DNA from: Aedoeadaptatus ivorii
GTDB lineage: Bacteria > Bacillota > Clostridia > Tissierellales > Peptoniphilaceae
Length of the DNA stretch: 64,000 nt
Assembly: GCF_900638585.1 (NCBI RefSeq)
Contig: NZ_LR134523.1
Span: forward strand, 460,001 to 524,000
Reading direction: 5' to 3'
Shown here: piece after piece, positions 1 through 8,390 of the stretch
Numbering within the stretch: position 1 is the stretch's first letter
Layout of the letters: each line of letters begins with the position of its first letter
Notes under the pieces: generated by a model
Told to the model about the DNA's origin: nothing
Database searches by the model: none
The model's input: only the letters and a program-made list of their open reading frames with translations
Program-made: the position numbers and the translations under genes

Positions 1-461
1 GCGGGAATATGGATTCCAACAAAATAAAAAAAGGCGCCCGGGTCTATTTGCCGGTGCGCGTGAAGGGCGGTCTGCTCGCGGTGGGCGACCTGCACGCCAC
101 GATGGGAGATGGCGAGCTTTCGGGTGCGGGTCTGGAGATCGGCGGCGAAGTCGTATTGCGCGTGCGCGTCTTAAAGGATTTTCGCCTGGACTGGCCCCTT
201 ACCGAGCTGAAAGATCGCTATTATGTGAATGTCACCGGCAAAGCCTATGACGATGCCCTATGGGAAGGCTGCCATGAAGTGGCGCGTCTGATCCGGGACG
301 CCTACGGCTGGGATGCGACCGATATTTTGATGTATCTTTCGATGCAGGGGTCGGTAGAGGTGAACCAAGGGGTAAAACCGATACATGGCGAGATGTTTAA
401 TCTGCGGATCGGGATTCCCAAGGTCGATGCCAAGCCGCCCATTGTTCCCGAAATCTCGTAA
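1..461 (+). CDS. Acetamidase/formamidase family protein, C-terminal part (5' end outside window)
   Basis: The reading frame is open to the left edge, so the gene starts upstream; the Met codon at 9 is internal, because G-N-M-D matches the conserved interior of the family. The visible 152 residues contain VGDLHATMGDGELSGAGLEI, the signature glycine/histidine-rich stretch of the FmdA/AmdA family, which hydrolyses formamide or acetamide to ammonia and the acid in the cytoplasm. Clostridial members are often short and their real substrate is unproven. A strong hairpin terminator follows the stop. Substrate assignment is inference; family assignment is firm. Confidence 0.85.
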   Translation, partial: GNMDSNKIKKGARVYLPVRVKGGLLAVGDLHATMGDGELSGAGLEIGGEVVLRVRVLKDFRLDWPLTELKDRYYVNVTGKAYDDALWEGCHEVARLIRDAYGWDATDILMYLSMQGSVEVNQGVKPIHGEMFNLRIGIPKVDAKPPIVPEIS

Positions 462-484
462 AGTCTGTGCACGCAAAGCAAAAG

Positions 485-510
485 AAGCACCCGATTCGGG
501 TGCTTTTTCT
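485..510 (+). terminator. Rho-independent terminator, probably bidirectional
   Basis: An 8-bp stem AAGCACCC/GGGTGCTT with loop GATTC is followed by TTTCT. It ends the amidase gene and, read on the other strand with the A-rich left flank, can also end the convergent minus-strand gene at 523. Confidence 0.85.
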
Positions 511-522
511 GATGGGTGAGGT

Positions 523-1329
523 CTACGCGCAGTCCCTGAGATATGCGAGCAATTCGGCCATCACGTCGTAGTATATTTCGTCGTCTATGCCGAAGACCAC
601 GAAACCGGGCGGGGTGGGTACGGCGGAAGAGATTGAAAAGTCGCCCCGGAGGACGAGTGCCTTTTTCTCGGCGTCGTAGGGCATATAGCGAACGTCCGCC
701 TCGAAGAGAAAGCGGCCGTCTTCTTCCCAGTACAGGATGTCGTCGCGCTGATAATAGCGGTCTCTGCCGCCGGGGGTTCTTCCCCGTATCTGAAAGGGAG
801 AGAGGGAGAATGCGGTCAATTGCACCCCTTGCCGTGTCGTGCGTTTGCGGAGTGCGGTATAATAGGAGTATATGGCTTTCATGGCGAGGAGATTGTGCCG
901 AATCTGGTCATAGAGGGCGGCGGGATCGGCAATACGGAAGCGCTCGACAAAGGCATCGCCCACGGCGACCGCCTTCGAAAACCCCGCCTTTTCGGCGAGA
1001 TGCGCCATGGTATACGAAGACTCGGGTGCAAGCCCGGTGATGGCTTTGAGCATGGGATATAGGTCTAAAGCCGACCGCAAGCGGTCCCGTGCGGTAGAAG
1101 AAAAGAGGGGCGCGGCCTTTTTGATTTCGTAGTCGGCGTGATAGACGTAGAGATCTTCCGTTTTCGGGAGATTTGTAAGGATGCGGTCGAGGGGCGCGAT
1201 CCAATCCTTTGCGGGATCCACCTCGATGCCGATGTTTTCGCTGCCTTCTTTGGGCAGATAGCCATACGCCACGGGGCGGCCGCCCCGCCCGTAGCGGGAA
1301 CAATAGATCTGTAGGAAATGATTTGACAT
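523..1329 (-). CDS. Protein with RNase H-like / DUF2779-like features, function unknown
   Basis: A 268-residue cytoplasmic protein. I chose the ATG at 1329 (M-S-N-H-F) because AGGAGG lies five bases upstream on the minus strand; a longer frame to 1407 would run into the divergent gene. The middle contains VYHADYEIKKA, then DLYPML, then SYTMAHLAEKAGF. This spacing resembles the DUF2779/YprB branch of DnaQ-like RNase H folds, where an acidic residue, a later DL and a GSxSLK-type turn form the nuclease core. Not every expected acidic residue can be identified by eye, so this is a suggestion only. It is divergent from the cysteine desulfurase gene with 47 bp between starts. Confidence 0.6.
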   Translation of the reverse strand: MSNHFLQIYCSRYGRGGRPVAYGYLPKEGSENIGIEVDPAKDWIAPLDRILTNLPKTEDLYVYHADYEIKKAAPLFSSTARDRLRSALDLYPMLKAITGLAPESSYTMAHLAEKAGFSKAVAVGDAFVERFRIADPAALYDQIRHNLLAMKAIYSYYTALRKRTTRQGVQLTAFSLSPFQIRGRTPGGRDRYYQRDDILYWEEDGRFLFEADVRYMPYDAEKKALVLRGDFSISSAVPTPPGFVVFGIDDEIYYDVMAELLAYLRDCA

Positions 1330-1347
1330 AGATGCCTCCTGGGGGTT

Positions 1348-1358
1348 AGTATACCACA
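1348..1358 (-). promoter_or_regulatory. Extended -10 promoter element for the 523-1329 gene
   Basis: On the minus strand TGTGGTATACT is an extended -10 box lying seven bases before the AGGAGG of the gene. No good -35 is seen at 17 bp. The same compact layout recurs elsewhere in the window. Confidence 0.5.
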
Positions 1359-1376
1359 GGAAAAGGAGGGCAAGAG

Positions 1377-2504
1377 ATGATATATTTAGACAATTGTGCC
1401 ACCACAAAGCCGAAGGATTCGGTGGTTCGCGCCGTAAGTCGGGCGCTGGCGGAAGATTTTTCGAACCCGTCGAGCCTGCATAGCTTCGGCTTTCGGGTCG
1501 ATCGCGAAAAAGAGGCGATCCGCAAACAGATATGCGCCTATTTCGGCTGCCGAGAGGGAAAGCTCTATTTTACCTCGGGGGGCACGGAGTCCAATAATAC
1601 GGCCCTCGACGCCTATGTATCCGGCGCTTCCTTAGGCGATAAGAATGTGGTGACCACCAATATCGAACACCCCTCCGTTTTGAATGTCCTGCGGAATAAG
1701 GAGATCGAGCTCCGGGAGGTGGCGGTGGATGCGAGCGGCCATATTCCCTTTGAAGTGCTCGATCGCGCGATCGACGAGAACACGATCGCCCTCAGCCTCT
1801 TTCACGTCAACAACGAATTGGGTTCAATCAATCCCGTCGAGGAATGGGTGCCAAGGCTAAAGGCCGCCCATCCCGCCTTAAAGGTGCATATCGACGGTGT
1901 GCAGGCGGTCGGCAAGCTGGCGATCGATTTCGACGCCATCGGCTGCGACAGCTATTCCTTTAGCGGCCATAAATTCCACGGACCCAAGGGGATCGGCGGC
2001 ATACTGCTGCGGCGCGATATTGCCCCTCTGATCCGCGGCGGCGGGCAGGAAATGGGGTTTCGAAGCGGCACCGAAAACATTCCGGGCATTTACGGTTTGG
2101 GCGCCGCCTTTCGCGCCTTAGAAGAAGAGGGCATCCGAAAGGAGGAGGCGGAGGCGCGCGTGCGATTGCTCCGCTCGCTTTTGGAAGAAATCCCCGAGAT
2201 CCGGATCAACACCACCGAACCGGCGAGCCCGTATATATTAAATGTCAGCATTCCCGATACCCGGGGCGAGGTACTGCTGCATATTTTGGAGGGACGCGAG
2301 ATCTATATCTCCACCTCCTCCGCCTGCTCCAGCCACAGAACGGGGAAGAATCCCGTATTGACGGCGCTGGGCCTTACGGACCGGGAGGCGGAAGGCACCA
2401 TACGAATCTGTATGAGCCGAGAGACCACAGAAGAAGAATTGCGGATCTTTGCGGCGGCACTCGCGGAGGCCGTAGACGAAGTTCGTTCGATAGTCAGGAG
2501 ATAA
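1377..2504 (+). CDS. Cysteine desulfurase, NifS/IscS family
   Basis: A 375-residue pyridoxal-phosphate enzyme that takes sulfur from L-cysteine as an enzyme-bound persulfide. The start has AAGGAGG eight bases upstream. Visible landmarks are LDNCATT at the N-terminus, the GGTESNN cofactor loop (about 68-74), His98, the Schiff-base lysine K199 in SGHKFHGPKG, and the catalytic Cys317 in STSSACSSH. The gene is one base before thiI, an arrangement known from Firmicutes (NifZ-ThiI in Bacillus), which argues that its main job is supplying sulfur for 4-thiouridine in tRNA rather than general Fe-S assembly. No IscU-like scaffold is adjacent. Confidence 0.93.
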   Translation: MIYLDNCATTKPKDSVVRAVSRALAEDFSNPSSLHSFGFRVDREKEAIRKQICAYFGCREGKLYFTSGGTESNNTALDAYVSGASLGDKNVVTTNIEHPSVLNVLRNKEIELREVAVDASGHIPFEVLDRAIDENTIALSLFHVNNELGSINPVEEWVPRLKAAHPALKVHIDGVQAVGKLAIDFDAIGCDSYSFSGHKFHGPKGIGGILLRRDIAPLIRGGGQEMGFRSGTENIPGIYGLGAAFRALEEEGIRKEEAEARVRLLRSLLEEIPEIRINTTEPASPYILNVSIPDTRGEVLLHILEGREIYISTSSACSSHRTGKNPVLTALGLTDREAEGTIRICMSRETTEEELRIFAAALAEAVDEVRSIVRR

Positions 2505-2505
2505 G

Positions 2506-3693
2506 ATGAAACGCATATTAAGTTTGAGTTTGGGTGAGGTGGTCCTGAAGGGGGCCAATCGGCGGTTTTTTATCCGCAGAATCGTACAGAATATCGAGAG
2601 CGTCCTGGAGGATATTGGGTATATTTCCATTATCCCCGAAATGGGGAAGATTCAGGTAGAGATCGATCCCGCAAGGGAAGAAGAGAGCATAGAGCGCCTG
2701 CGCCACGTCTTCGGCATCGTATATATCTCGCCTTCGGTGGCCTTCGATGCGGATTGGGAGCGCTTAAAGGCGGAGTCCGTTCGCTATGTAGAAGCGGTGC
2801 TCGAGGCGCATCCGGAGATGCAGACCTTTAAGGTTGTCACCAAGCGCAGCGACAAGTCCTTTCCCCTGAACTCCCAGGAGATCAATCGGGAACTGGGCGC
2901 CATTATATTGGATGCCTTCGAGGAGAAGCTCTCTGTCGACGTACACGCGCCGGATCTGATGCTCTATGTCGACGTCAAAAAGGAGATGTATCTCTACCAC
3001 GAAAAGATCTCGACCTACGGTGGTCTGCCGTTGGGAAGCAACGGAAAGGGGCTCTTGCTCCTAAGCGGCGGCATCGATTCGCCGGTGGCGGGCTTTTTGA
3101 TGGCGAAGCGCGGGGTACAGATGGACGCGCTCCACTTCCATTCCTATCCCTTTACCTCGCCGCAAGCGGAGGATAAGGTGATGCGCCTGGCAAAGATCCT
3201 CACCCGTTATACCACCAAAATGAACGTATACAGCGTAAACCTGTTGCCCATTCAAAAAGAGATCAACAAAAATTGTCCGCCGGAGCAGATGACGGTCCTT
3301 TCCCGCCGCTTTATGATGCGGATCGCCAATCGATTGGCCGAAAAACACGGCTATCTTTCCCTGACGACGGGCGAAAACCTGGGACAGGTGGCGAGCCAAA
3401 CCATCCACGGCCTGGACGTCACCGACGATGTGGCAAAGCCTGTGGTATTTCGGCCGCTGATCGGCATGGATAAGGTAGATATTATTCGCTGGGCAGAGCG
3501 GATCGGCACCTACGAAACATCGATCGAACCCTTTGAGGACTGTTGTACGGTATTTCTGCCCAAGCACCCTTCCCTCCGGCCCATGGTAGAAGAAATGGAA
3601 GCATCCGAAGCACTCCTTTCCATAGAAGAGATGCTGGATGCGTCGATGGAGACACTAAAAATCACCCGAATTCGAGCAAAGGAGAAGCTATGA
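2506..3693 (+). CDS. thiI: tRNA 4-thiouridine synthase ThiI (rhodanese-less form)
   Basis: A 395-residue protein with an N-terminal ferredoxin-like region, a THUMP RNA-binding domain (about 60-165), and an AANH/PP-loop ATP pyrophosphatase domain whose SGGIDSP loop is at 187-193. It adenylates U8 of tRNA for sulfur insertion. The C-terminal rhodanese domain of E. coli ThiI is absent, as usual in Firmicutes, so persulfide is expected to come directly from the adjacent cysteine desulfurase, whose stop lies one base upstream. The FEDCCTVFLPKHP stretch near the C-terminus is typical of this family. Confidence 0.95.
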   Translation: MKRILSLSLGEVVLKGANRRFFIRRIVQNIESVLEDIGYISIIPEMGKIQVEIDPAREEESIERLRHVFGIVYISPSVAFDADWERLKAESVRYVEAVLEAHPEMQTFKVVTKRSDKSFPLNSQEINRELGAIILDAFEEKLSVDVHAPDLMLYVDVKKEMYLYHEKISTYGGLPLGSNGKGLLLLSGGIDSPVAGFLMAKRGVQMDALHFHSYPFTSPQAEDKVMRLAKILTRYTTKMNVYSVNLLPIQKEINKNCPPEQMTVLSRRFMMRIANRLAEKHGYLSLTTGENLGQVASQTIHGLDVTDDVAKPVVFRPLIGMDKVDIIRWAERIGTYETSIEPFEDCCTVFLPKHPSLRPMVEEMEASEALLSIEEMLDASMETLKITRIRAKEKL

Positions 3694-4241
3694 AAAAATG
3701 GATACCCGTGGCGGTCATACTCGTCTTGATCGCCGTACTGTTCGGCTCAACCTACAATAAATTCCAGGTCATGGACGAGAACGTAGACCAGGCGTGGGCA
3801 CAGGTGGAAAACACCATGCAGCGCCGGGCGGATCTGATCCCCAATCTCGTAGAGACCGTAAAGGGATACGCAAAACACGAAGAAGACGTATTTACCAAGG
3901 TAACCGAGGCGAGAAGCGCCGTTCAGCGCGCCGAGACGCCCAAGGAATATGCGGCGGCCGATGCACAAATGAACGAAGCCATCCGCAACATCAATGTGGT
4001 GGCCGAGGCCTATCCGGAATTAAAGGCGAACGAAGGATTTCAGAACCTGCAGGCGGAATTGGCGGGTACGGAAAATCGGATCGCGGTGGAACGCAAGCGC
4101 TATAACGAAAGCGTGGGCGATTACAACCGCGCCGTAAAGCGATTCCCCACCAATCTCGTGGCGGGCATCTTGGGATTTCACGAGCGGGAGTACTTCCAAC
4201 TGGCGGCGGGTGCCGATCAGGTACCGCAAGTGAAATTTTAG
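3690..4241 (+). CDS. lemA: LemA family membrane protein
   Basis: A 183-residue protein with one N-terminal membrane helix (about 4-20) followed by the alpha-helical LemA domain. Family landmarks are YNKFQVMDENVDQAWAQVEN, RRADLIPNLVETVKGYA and a C-terminal NRAVKRFPTNLVAGILGF. The ATG overlaps the thiI stop (ATGA), with GGAG upstream, so translation is coupled to thiI. The pair LemA plus TPM-domain protein, nine bases apart here, is widely conserved; the two are thought to act together at the cell envelope, but the biochemical role is not known. Confidence 0.93.
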   Translation: MKKWIPVAVILVLIAVLFGSTYNKFQVMDENVDQAWAQVENTMQRRADLIPNLVETVKGYAKHEEDVFTKVTEARSAVQRAETPKEYAAADAQMNEAIRNINVVAEAYPELKANEGFQNLQAELAGTENRIAVERKRYNESVGDYNRAVKRFPTNLVAGILGFHEREYFQLAAGADQVPQVKF

Positions 4242-4250
4242 GAAAAGCCT

Positions 4251-5036
4251 ATGAAAAAGCGCGTTTGGCTCTTCCTCTTACTCCTATTGCTCCCGCTTCC
4301 GATTTTTGCAGCGGGGAAGGATTTGCCGCAGCCGACGCGGGAATTTTACGTCTATGACGAAGCGGATGTCCTAAGCGATGCGGCGAAGGGAAAAATCGTC
4401 TCTACGAACGAATCGCTCGCCCGACAGACCGGCGCGCAGGTCGTCGTCTGCGTATTGGACCGCCTGCCCGACGGGGCGCCCATAGAAGACGTCGCCGTGG
4501 AACTTTTCGATGCGTGGAATATCGGATCGAAAGAGAAAGACAACGGCGTGCTCCTATTGGTGGCGATGGGGGACAAGAAGTTTCGCATCGAGACCGGTTA
4601 CGGTCTGGAAGGCGCCTTGCCGGATATGAAGGCGAAAGCCATCCTAAACGATCTGACACCGTATTTTAAGGAAGGCAGATACGAAGACGGCATTCTAACC
4701 GGCTTTGGAGAGATTCTAGCGGTGATCGAGGAAGAGTATAATATTCAAATCGACGGCAGCGAAGAAGTCACCGCAACCGTCGAGCCCGTCGAGGAGGACG
4801 AGGTGGTGGACACCATCCTTCGCTGGGTGATCATTTTGATCGTCTTGTCCATCTTCCTTCGCGGTGGCGGCTCTTCCGGCGGTGGTCGCGGCAGACGACG
4901 GCGCTATCGCGGTCCCGTTTTCTTCCCCGGCGGTTACGGCGGATTTGGCGGCGGCTTCGGCGGCGGCTATGGCGGCGGAGGAAACTTCGGCGGCGGCGGT
5001 TCTTCCGGCGGCGGCGGCGCCAGCGGCGGCTGGTAA
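4251..5036 (+). CDS. TPM-domain (YgcG-like) secreted/membrane protein
   Basis: A 261-residue protein: a signal peptide (about 1-20, MKKRVWLFLLLLLLPLPIFA), an extracytoplasmic TPM domain (about 30-170, with FYVYDEADVLS, ETGYGLEGALPD and a C-terminal GFGEILAVI), a membrane helix near 187-203, and a glycine-rich tail. The tail is almost entirely Gly with Ser, Phe and Tyr. TPM domains have been linked to phosphatase or envelope-repair roles, but none is proven here. It directly follows lemA and is closed by a terminator. Confidence 0.9.
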   Translation: MKKRVWLFLLLLLLPLPIFAAGKDLPQPTREFYVYDEADVLSDAAKGKIVSTNESLARQTGAQVVVCVLDRLPDGAPIEDVAVELFDAWNIGSKEKDNGVLLLVAMGDKKFRIETGYGLEGALPDMKAKAILNDLTPYFKEGRYEDGILTGFGEILAVIEEEYNIQIDGSEEVTATVEPVEEDEVVDTILRWVIILIVLSIFLRGGGSSGGGRGRRRRYRGPVFFPGGYGGFGGGFGGGYGGGGNFGGGGSSGGGGASGGW

Positions 5037-5037
5037 G

Positions 5038-5063
5038 AAAGCATCCTGCGGGATGCTTTTTTT
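5038..5063 (+). terminator. Rho-independent terminator after lemA-TPM operon
   Basis: A stem of GCATCC and GGATGC around a TGCG loop, extended by flanking A/T pairs, is followed by seven T residues. It starts two bases after the TPM-gene stop codon. Confidence 0.88.
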
Positions 5064-5136
5064 ACGCCTTGTAAATTTTATGGCAAAGATGTAAAGAATT
5101 TGTCATGAAAAATTTGAGATCTATTCTCTTTATTCC

Positions 5137-5165
5137 TTGCCCCACCGAACGCCATCTTATAGAAT
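5137..5165 (+). promoter_or_regulatory. Promoter of the ArsR-family gene
   Basis: TTGCCC and TAGAAT are separated by exactly 17 bases. The implied leader to the start at 5252 is about 80 nt. Within the leader I see no riboswitch and no clear inverted repeat that would serve as an ArsR autoregulatory operator. Confidence 0.6.
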
Positions 5166-5251
5166 AGAATCACGATAACGACGCGCACGATTCGCACTGC
5201 CGCGCGAAAGAAAGCGGTCGGCGAACGGCAAAGAAAAGGACGGGATGCGAA

Positions 5252-5599
5252 ATGCGGGAGAAGAAACAACAGGACATGGTCGAAATTTGTAAAGCCTTAG
5301 GCGATTTGAACCGATTAAAGATCATGCAATACTTAATCGACGGCGAGGCTTGTGCCTGTGACATACTGCCGGATTTGGACATCACTCAGCCCACCTTATC
5401 CCACCATATGAAAATCCTTTCGCGTGCGGGGCTGATCGATGACCGCAAGGAAGGAAAATGGCATTTCTATACGATCAATGCCGAGGTGATTCGCGAGTTT
5501 CAGCAATTTCTCGCCCAGGTCGCCCGTTCCAAAGTCGGGCATCGGAAATCGAGTCGATGTTTGGGACTCTGTTGTGGCGGCGCGTGGAAGGCGGAATAG
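5252..5599 (+). CDS. ArsR/SmtB-family transcriptional regulator
   Basis: A 115-residue winged-helix repressor. The HTH covers about 15-75: LGDLNRLKIMQYL, then EACACDILPDLDITQPTLSHHMKIL as a close relative of the ELCVCDL metal-site/recognition-helix region, then the wing (DDRKEGKWHFYTI). The two cysteines of EACACD plus the Cys-rich C-terminus (CLGLCC) could bind metal or metalloid, but the exact ligand set cannot be fixed by eye. AAAGGA lies eleven bases before the ATG. It stands alone with its own promoter and terminator; the nearest plausible target in the window is the metal P-type ATPase at 25395, which has an ArsR-like operator. Confidence 0.88.
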   Translation: MREKKQQDMVEICKALGDLNRLKIMQYLIDGEACACDILPDLDITQPTLSHHMKILSRAGLIDDRKEGKWHFYTINAEVIREFQQFLAQVARSKVGHRKSSRCLGLCCGGAWKAE

Positions 5600-5613
5600 A
5601 TATATACCGAAAG

Positions 5614-5640
5614 AAAAGAACGGCCCGATCCGTTCTTTTT
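5614..5640 (+). terminator. Rho-independent terminator after the arsR-type gene
   Basis: A ten-bp stem AAAAGAACGG/CCGTTCTTTT with loop CCCGAT ends in a T tract. Confidence 0.85.
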
Positions 5641-5683
5641 GGTTGCAAAGACTTCGTAAATAGGCGAGAAATCGCGGATTTCG

Positions 5684-5712
5684 TTTCGGGAATCAGAAAA
5701 ATTTGGTAAACT
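5684..5712 (+). promoter_or_regulatory. Possible promoter of the apbE operon
   Basis: An extended -10 (TGGTAAACT, box at 5707-5712) has a weak -35-like TTTCGG 17 bases upstream. It precedes the apbE start by about 40 bases. Confidence 0.4.
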
Positions 5713-5754
5713 GAGTAGGTATATACAACTATGGGAAAGAAAGACGGAGATGGA

Positions 5755-6858
5755 ATGAGAAAAAAATGGACCGCTCTGCTCCTCGCCCTCGCCATGCTGA
5801 TGACGGCATGCGGCGGCATAAAGCGGACGCCGGAGCGCTACGAGATTACTTTTTACGACACCTTCGACACGCTGGTTACCGCCATCGTCTATGCGGACAG
5901 CAAGGCCGAAGGCGACAAATATACCGAATTGCTCCATAAGAGATTTCAGGCGCTGCATAGAATCTATGACGGCTTTAATCGCTACGAAAATGTCAGCAAT
6001 CTAAAGGCGTTAAACGATGCGGCGGGAAAGGGAAAATTCAGCGTAGAACCTGAGCTGATGGATCTCTTGTCGCTGTCGATCGAACGCTATAAAGAATACG
6101 GCGAGACCAATATCGCATTCGGCGCCGTAACGGATATTTGGAAGACGTATCGCGATCGTTATACGACGGAAAAAGGCCACGACCACGATCGAGAAAAGAA
6201 CGCCGAATTGCCGCCTATGGACGCGCTACGACAGGCGGCCGCGCATACCAATATCGACGATATCGTGCTCTATCCCGAGGAGAACGCGGTGGAGATCAAG
6301 GACCCCGATCTCTCGATCGATTTGGGCGCCGTCGCCAAGGGCTATGCCACCGAAGTTGCCTGCCGAGAACTGGAAGAAGCAGGCTGTAAGGCGGCGCTGG
6401 TGAGTGCCGGCGGCAATGTAAAGCTGATCGGATCGGCGCCGGAGCCGAATCGCACCGCCTTCGGCATCGGCCTGCAGGACCCCGATGCAATCACCGAGAA
6501 GCGGCCGACGGCCCAAAATATGAAAGACGTCGTCTATGCCAATAATACCTCGGTGGTCACCAGTGGTGACTATCAGCGCTACTATACGGTGGACGGCAAG
6601 AATTACCACCACCTGATCGATCCGGACACGCTGATGCCGGCGGATCACTTCCGCGCGGTTTCGGTCATTTCCGAAGACAGCGGACTGGCGGATTTTTTGT
6701 CCACGACGGTGTTTTGTATGCCCTATGAAGAAGGCAGAAAGCTGGTGGATTCCCTAGACGGCGTCGAAGCCTATTGGATCTTAAAAGACGGCAGCATCGA
6801 ATTTACCGAAAGCCTTCGAGACAAGTTGAAGAGCGAGGGGGCGAGCAATGCGAAATAA
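5755..6858 (+). CDS. apbE: FAD:protein FMN transferase ApbE, lipoprotein
   Basis: A 367-residue lipoprotein. The start at 5755 (M-R-K-K-W) is preferred over 5731 because GGAG lies five bases upstream and the signal peptide begins there, with lipobox LMTAC. The ApbE domain follows: FYDTFDTLV, the DLGAVAKGYA Mg/FAD site, ALVSAGGNVKLIGS and TSGDYQRYY...HHLIDP. ApbE attaches FMN covalently to threonine of flavoproteins such as RnfD/RnfG or NqrC on the outer face of the membrane. No Rnf gene is in the window. Its stop overlaps the next gene by 11 bases. Confidence 0.94.
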   Translation: MRKKWTALLLALAMLMTACGGIKRTPERYEITFYDTFDTLVTAIVYADSKAEGDKYTELLHKRFQALHRIYDGFNRYENVSNLKALNDAAGKGKFSVEPELMDLLSLSIERYKEYGETNIAFGAVTDIWKTYRDRYTTEKGHDHDREKNAELPPMDALRQAAAHTNIDDIVLYPEENAVEIKDPDLSIDLGAVAKGYATEVACRELEEAGCKAALVSAGGNVKLIGSAPEPNRTAFGIGLQDPDAITEKRPTAQNMKDVVYANNTSVVTSGDYQRYYTVDGKNYHHLIDPDTLMPADHFRAVSVISEDSGLADFLSTTVFCMPYEEGRKLVDSLDGVEAYWILKDGSIEFTESLRDKLKSEGASNAK

Positions 6859-7348
6859 CGCCGTACTTTTTATCGTCGTGCACGCGCTGAATATCTTGAT
6901 GGTATCCGCATTTTTAATATTGCTCCATTTTGCGCCGCCCTTGGAGCGATTGTTTTATGGCAGTATGGTCTTTCGCCTGGCCATCGCCCTATTGCTCTTT
7001 GCGCCCTATGTGGCGGCGGGAAAGTTTTTTTCCAAAAGCCCCGTCACCGACACAATCGCCCTGTGGATCGTTCCGGCGATCCTCTGGGCGCTTCTGTTGG
7101 GGATCGCGTATTTTGGCGGGGGCGGGGAGACCTTTTTGCGCGGGCCCTTTCGTTCGCTATGGCGCCTGCCGGCGGATACGCTGATGCTGCCGCAGATCGC
7201 GGCGATTCGCCTGTTGCGCCTTGTGCCTAAGCCCGCGGTATATGCCGCATTTTGCGTCTTGCCCCAGACCGCAGCGCTATTTGTCGCAGCGGTGGATGAC
7301 TTGCGGTATCAGCGGCGCAAAAGACAGAGAATTCGAGAAAAATACTAG
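6848..7348 (+). CDS. Hypothetical multi-pass membrane protein
   Basis: A 166-residue hydrophobic protein of unknown family. By eye it has about three to four membrane helices (roughly 5-27, 38-58, 70-90, 133-151) and ends in a very basic cytoplasmic tail (RYQRRKRQRIREKY). The start overlaps apbE by 11 bases, so it is translated with apbE. It sits between ApbE and the phospholipid enzyme PgpA. No conserved catalytic motif is visible, and I do not assign a function. Confidence 0.75.
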   Translation: MRNNAVLFIVVHALNILMVSAFLILLHFAPPLERLFYGSMVFRLAIALLLFAPYVAAGKFFSKSPVTDTIALWIVPAILWALLLGIAYFGGGGETFLRGPFRSLWRLPADTLMLPQIAAIRLLRLVPKPAVYAAFCVLPQTAALFVAAVDDLRYQRRKRQRIREKY

Positions 7349-7361
7349 AATAGAGGAAAGC

Positions 7362-7877
7362 ATGTATAAATACGATATGGAAGAATTGTATCGCCTGGCG
7401 TTGGATGCCCTCGCCGAAAAAGGCGTGCGGGTGCAGGACATCGCCGAGATTGTTTATGAGTTGCAAAAAGACTATGTGCCCATTACAATAGAACTATGTG
7501 AAGAAAATGTTTTGGCGGTTTTGCGGAAGCGGGAGACGATCCACGCCGTATTGACGGCACTTGCCATCGACAAGGCGGTGGATCAAAAACTGTTCGACGA
7601 GCCGATTCGGACCATCATCGCCGAGGACGAAGGCCTCTACGGCATCGACGAAGTGATGAGTCTTTCGATCGTCAATGTCTACGGTTCTATCGGACTGACG
7701 AACTTCGGCTATTTGGACAAGAAGAAGATCGGCATTATCGACAAACTCGACAAGATGAAGGGCAAGGAAGTTACCACGTTCTCCGACGATATGGTGGCGG
7801 CCATCGCCGCGGCGGCGGCCGCTCGATTGGCGCACAGCAATCGCAACACAGAGGAGGCGGAAAATGCGCATGAATAA
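7362..7877 (+). CDS. pgpA: Phosphatidylglycerophosphatase A family protein (YutG-like)
   Basis: A 171-residue protein. The start at 7362 (M-Y-K-Y-D) has GAGG six bases upstream; a longer frame from 7221 overlaps the previous gene and lacks a site. Residues such as VQDIAEIVYELQ, EDEGLYGIDEVMSLSIVNVYGSIGLTNFGYLDK and FSDDMVAAIAAAAAAR are close to the Firmicute YutG/PgpA family, which dephosphorylates phosphatidylglycerophosphate to phosphatidylglycerol. The Firmicute branch is more soluble than E. coli PgpA. It overlaps the next gene by 14 bases. Confidence 0.88.
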   Translation: MYKYDMEELYRLALDALAEKGVRVQDIAEIVYELQKDYVPITIELCEENVLAVLRKRETIHAVLTALAIDKAVDQKLFDEPIRTIIAEDEGLYGIDEVMSLSIVNVYGSIGLTNFGYLDKKKIGIIDKLDKMKGKEVTTFSDDMVAAIAAAAAARLAHSNRNTEEAENAHE

Positions 7878-8361
7878 ACGAACACAGTGGATTGCGACGA
7901 CGGCAGTACTGGCCGCCGTCTATTACGGTCTGACGGTGGTATTGGCGCCGGTGTCCTACGGGCCCATTCAGTTCCGTGTGGCGGAAGTAATGAATCTCTT
8001 GGCATTTTATAATCCCGCCTTCGCGCCGGGCATCGTACTCGGCGTTCTACTGTCGAACATCACATCCCCCTTGGGTATATACGATATCTTTTTCGGTACC
8101 TTTCATACGGCCATCAGCCTGTATGTGATGGGAAAGATCCATCGGAAGTGGGTGGCGAGTTTGATGCCGGCCCTATTCTCTTGGATTATCGGTTTTGAGT
8201 TGTATCTGGTTTACGGCGGCGGAATCGCCGGTTTTCTCGGCATGAGCGCTTCTGTGGCGGCAAGTGAGCTGATTATCTGTACCCTGATCAGTCTGCCGGT
8301 CTACGAAGTCCTCGAGAGAAATCCGGGTTTTCGATCCATTGTAAGTAAGAACCCTCAGTAA
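7864..8361 (+). CDS. queT: QueT-family transporter (ECF S component)
   Basis: A 165-residue membrane protein with about five to six helices. ALAPVSYGPIQFRVAE-type residues near the N-terminus and LLSNITSPLGIYDIFFGTFHT are typical of the QueT family, substrate-binding S components of energy-coupling factor transporters thought to import queuosine precursors. It would need a shared EcfA-EcfT module encoded elsewhere. The start overlaps pgpA by 14 bases. No preQ1 riboswitch is seen, and none is expected inside an operon. Confidence 0.85.
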   Translation: MRMNKRTQWIATTAVLAAVYYGLTVVLAPVSYGPIQFRVAEVMNLLAFYNPAFAPGIVLGVLLSNITSPLGIYDIFFGTFHTAISLYVMGKIHRKWVASLMPALFSWIIGFELYLVYGGGIAGFLGMSASVAASELIICTLISLPVYEVLERNPGFRSIVSKNPQ

Positions 8362-8390
8362 GAGTCCGTTGCAATACAGAAGGAGTGTAT

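Noticed and set aside
4920-5035. GGCGGC-rich repetitive stretch considered as a DNA repeat element
   Set aside because: It encodes the glycine-rich tail of the TPM-domain protein and is in frame to the stop; such tails are normal in the family.
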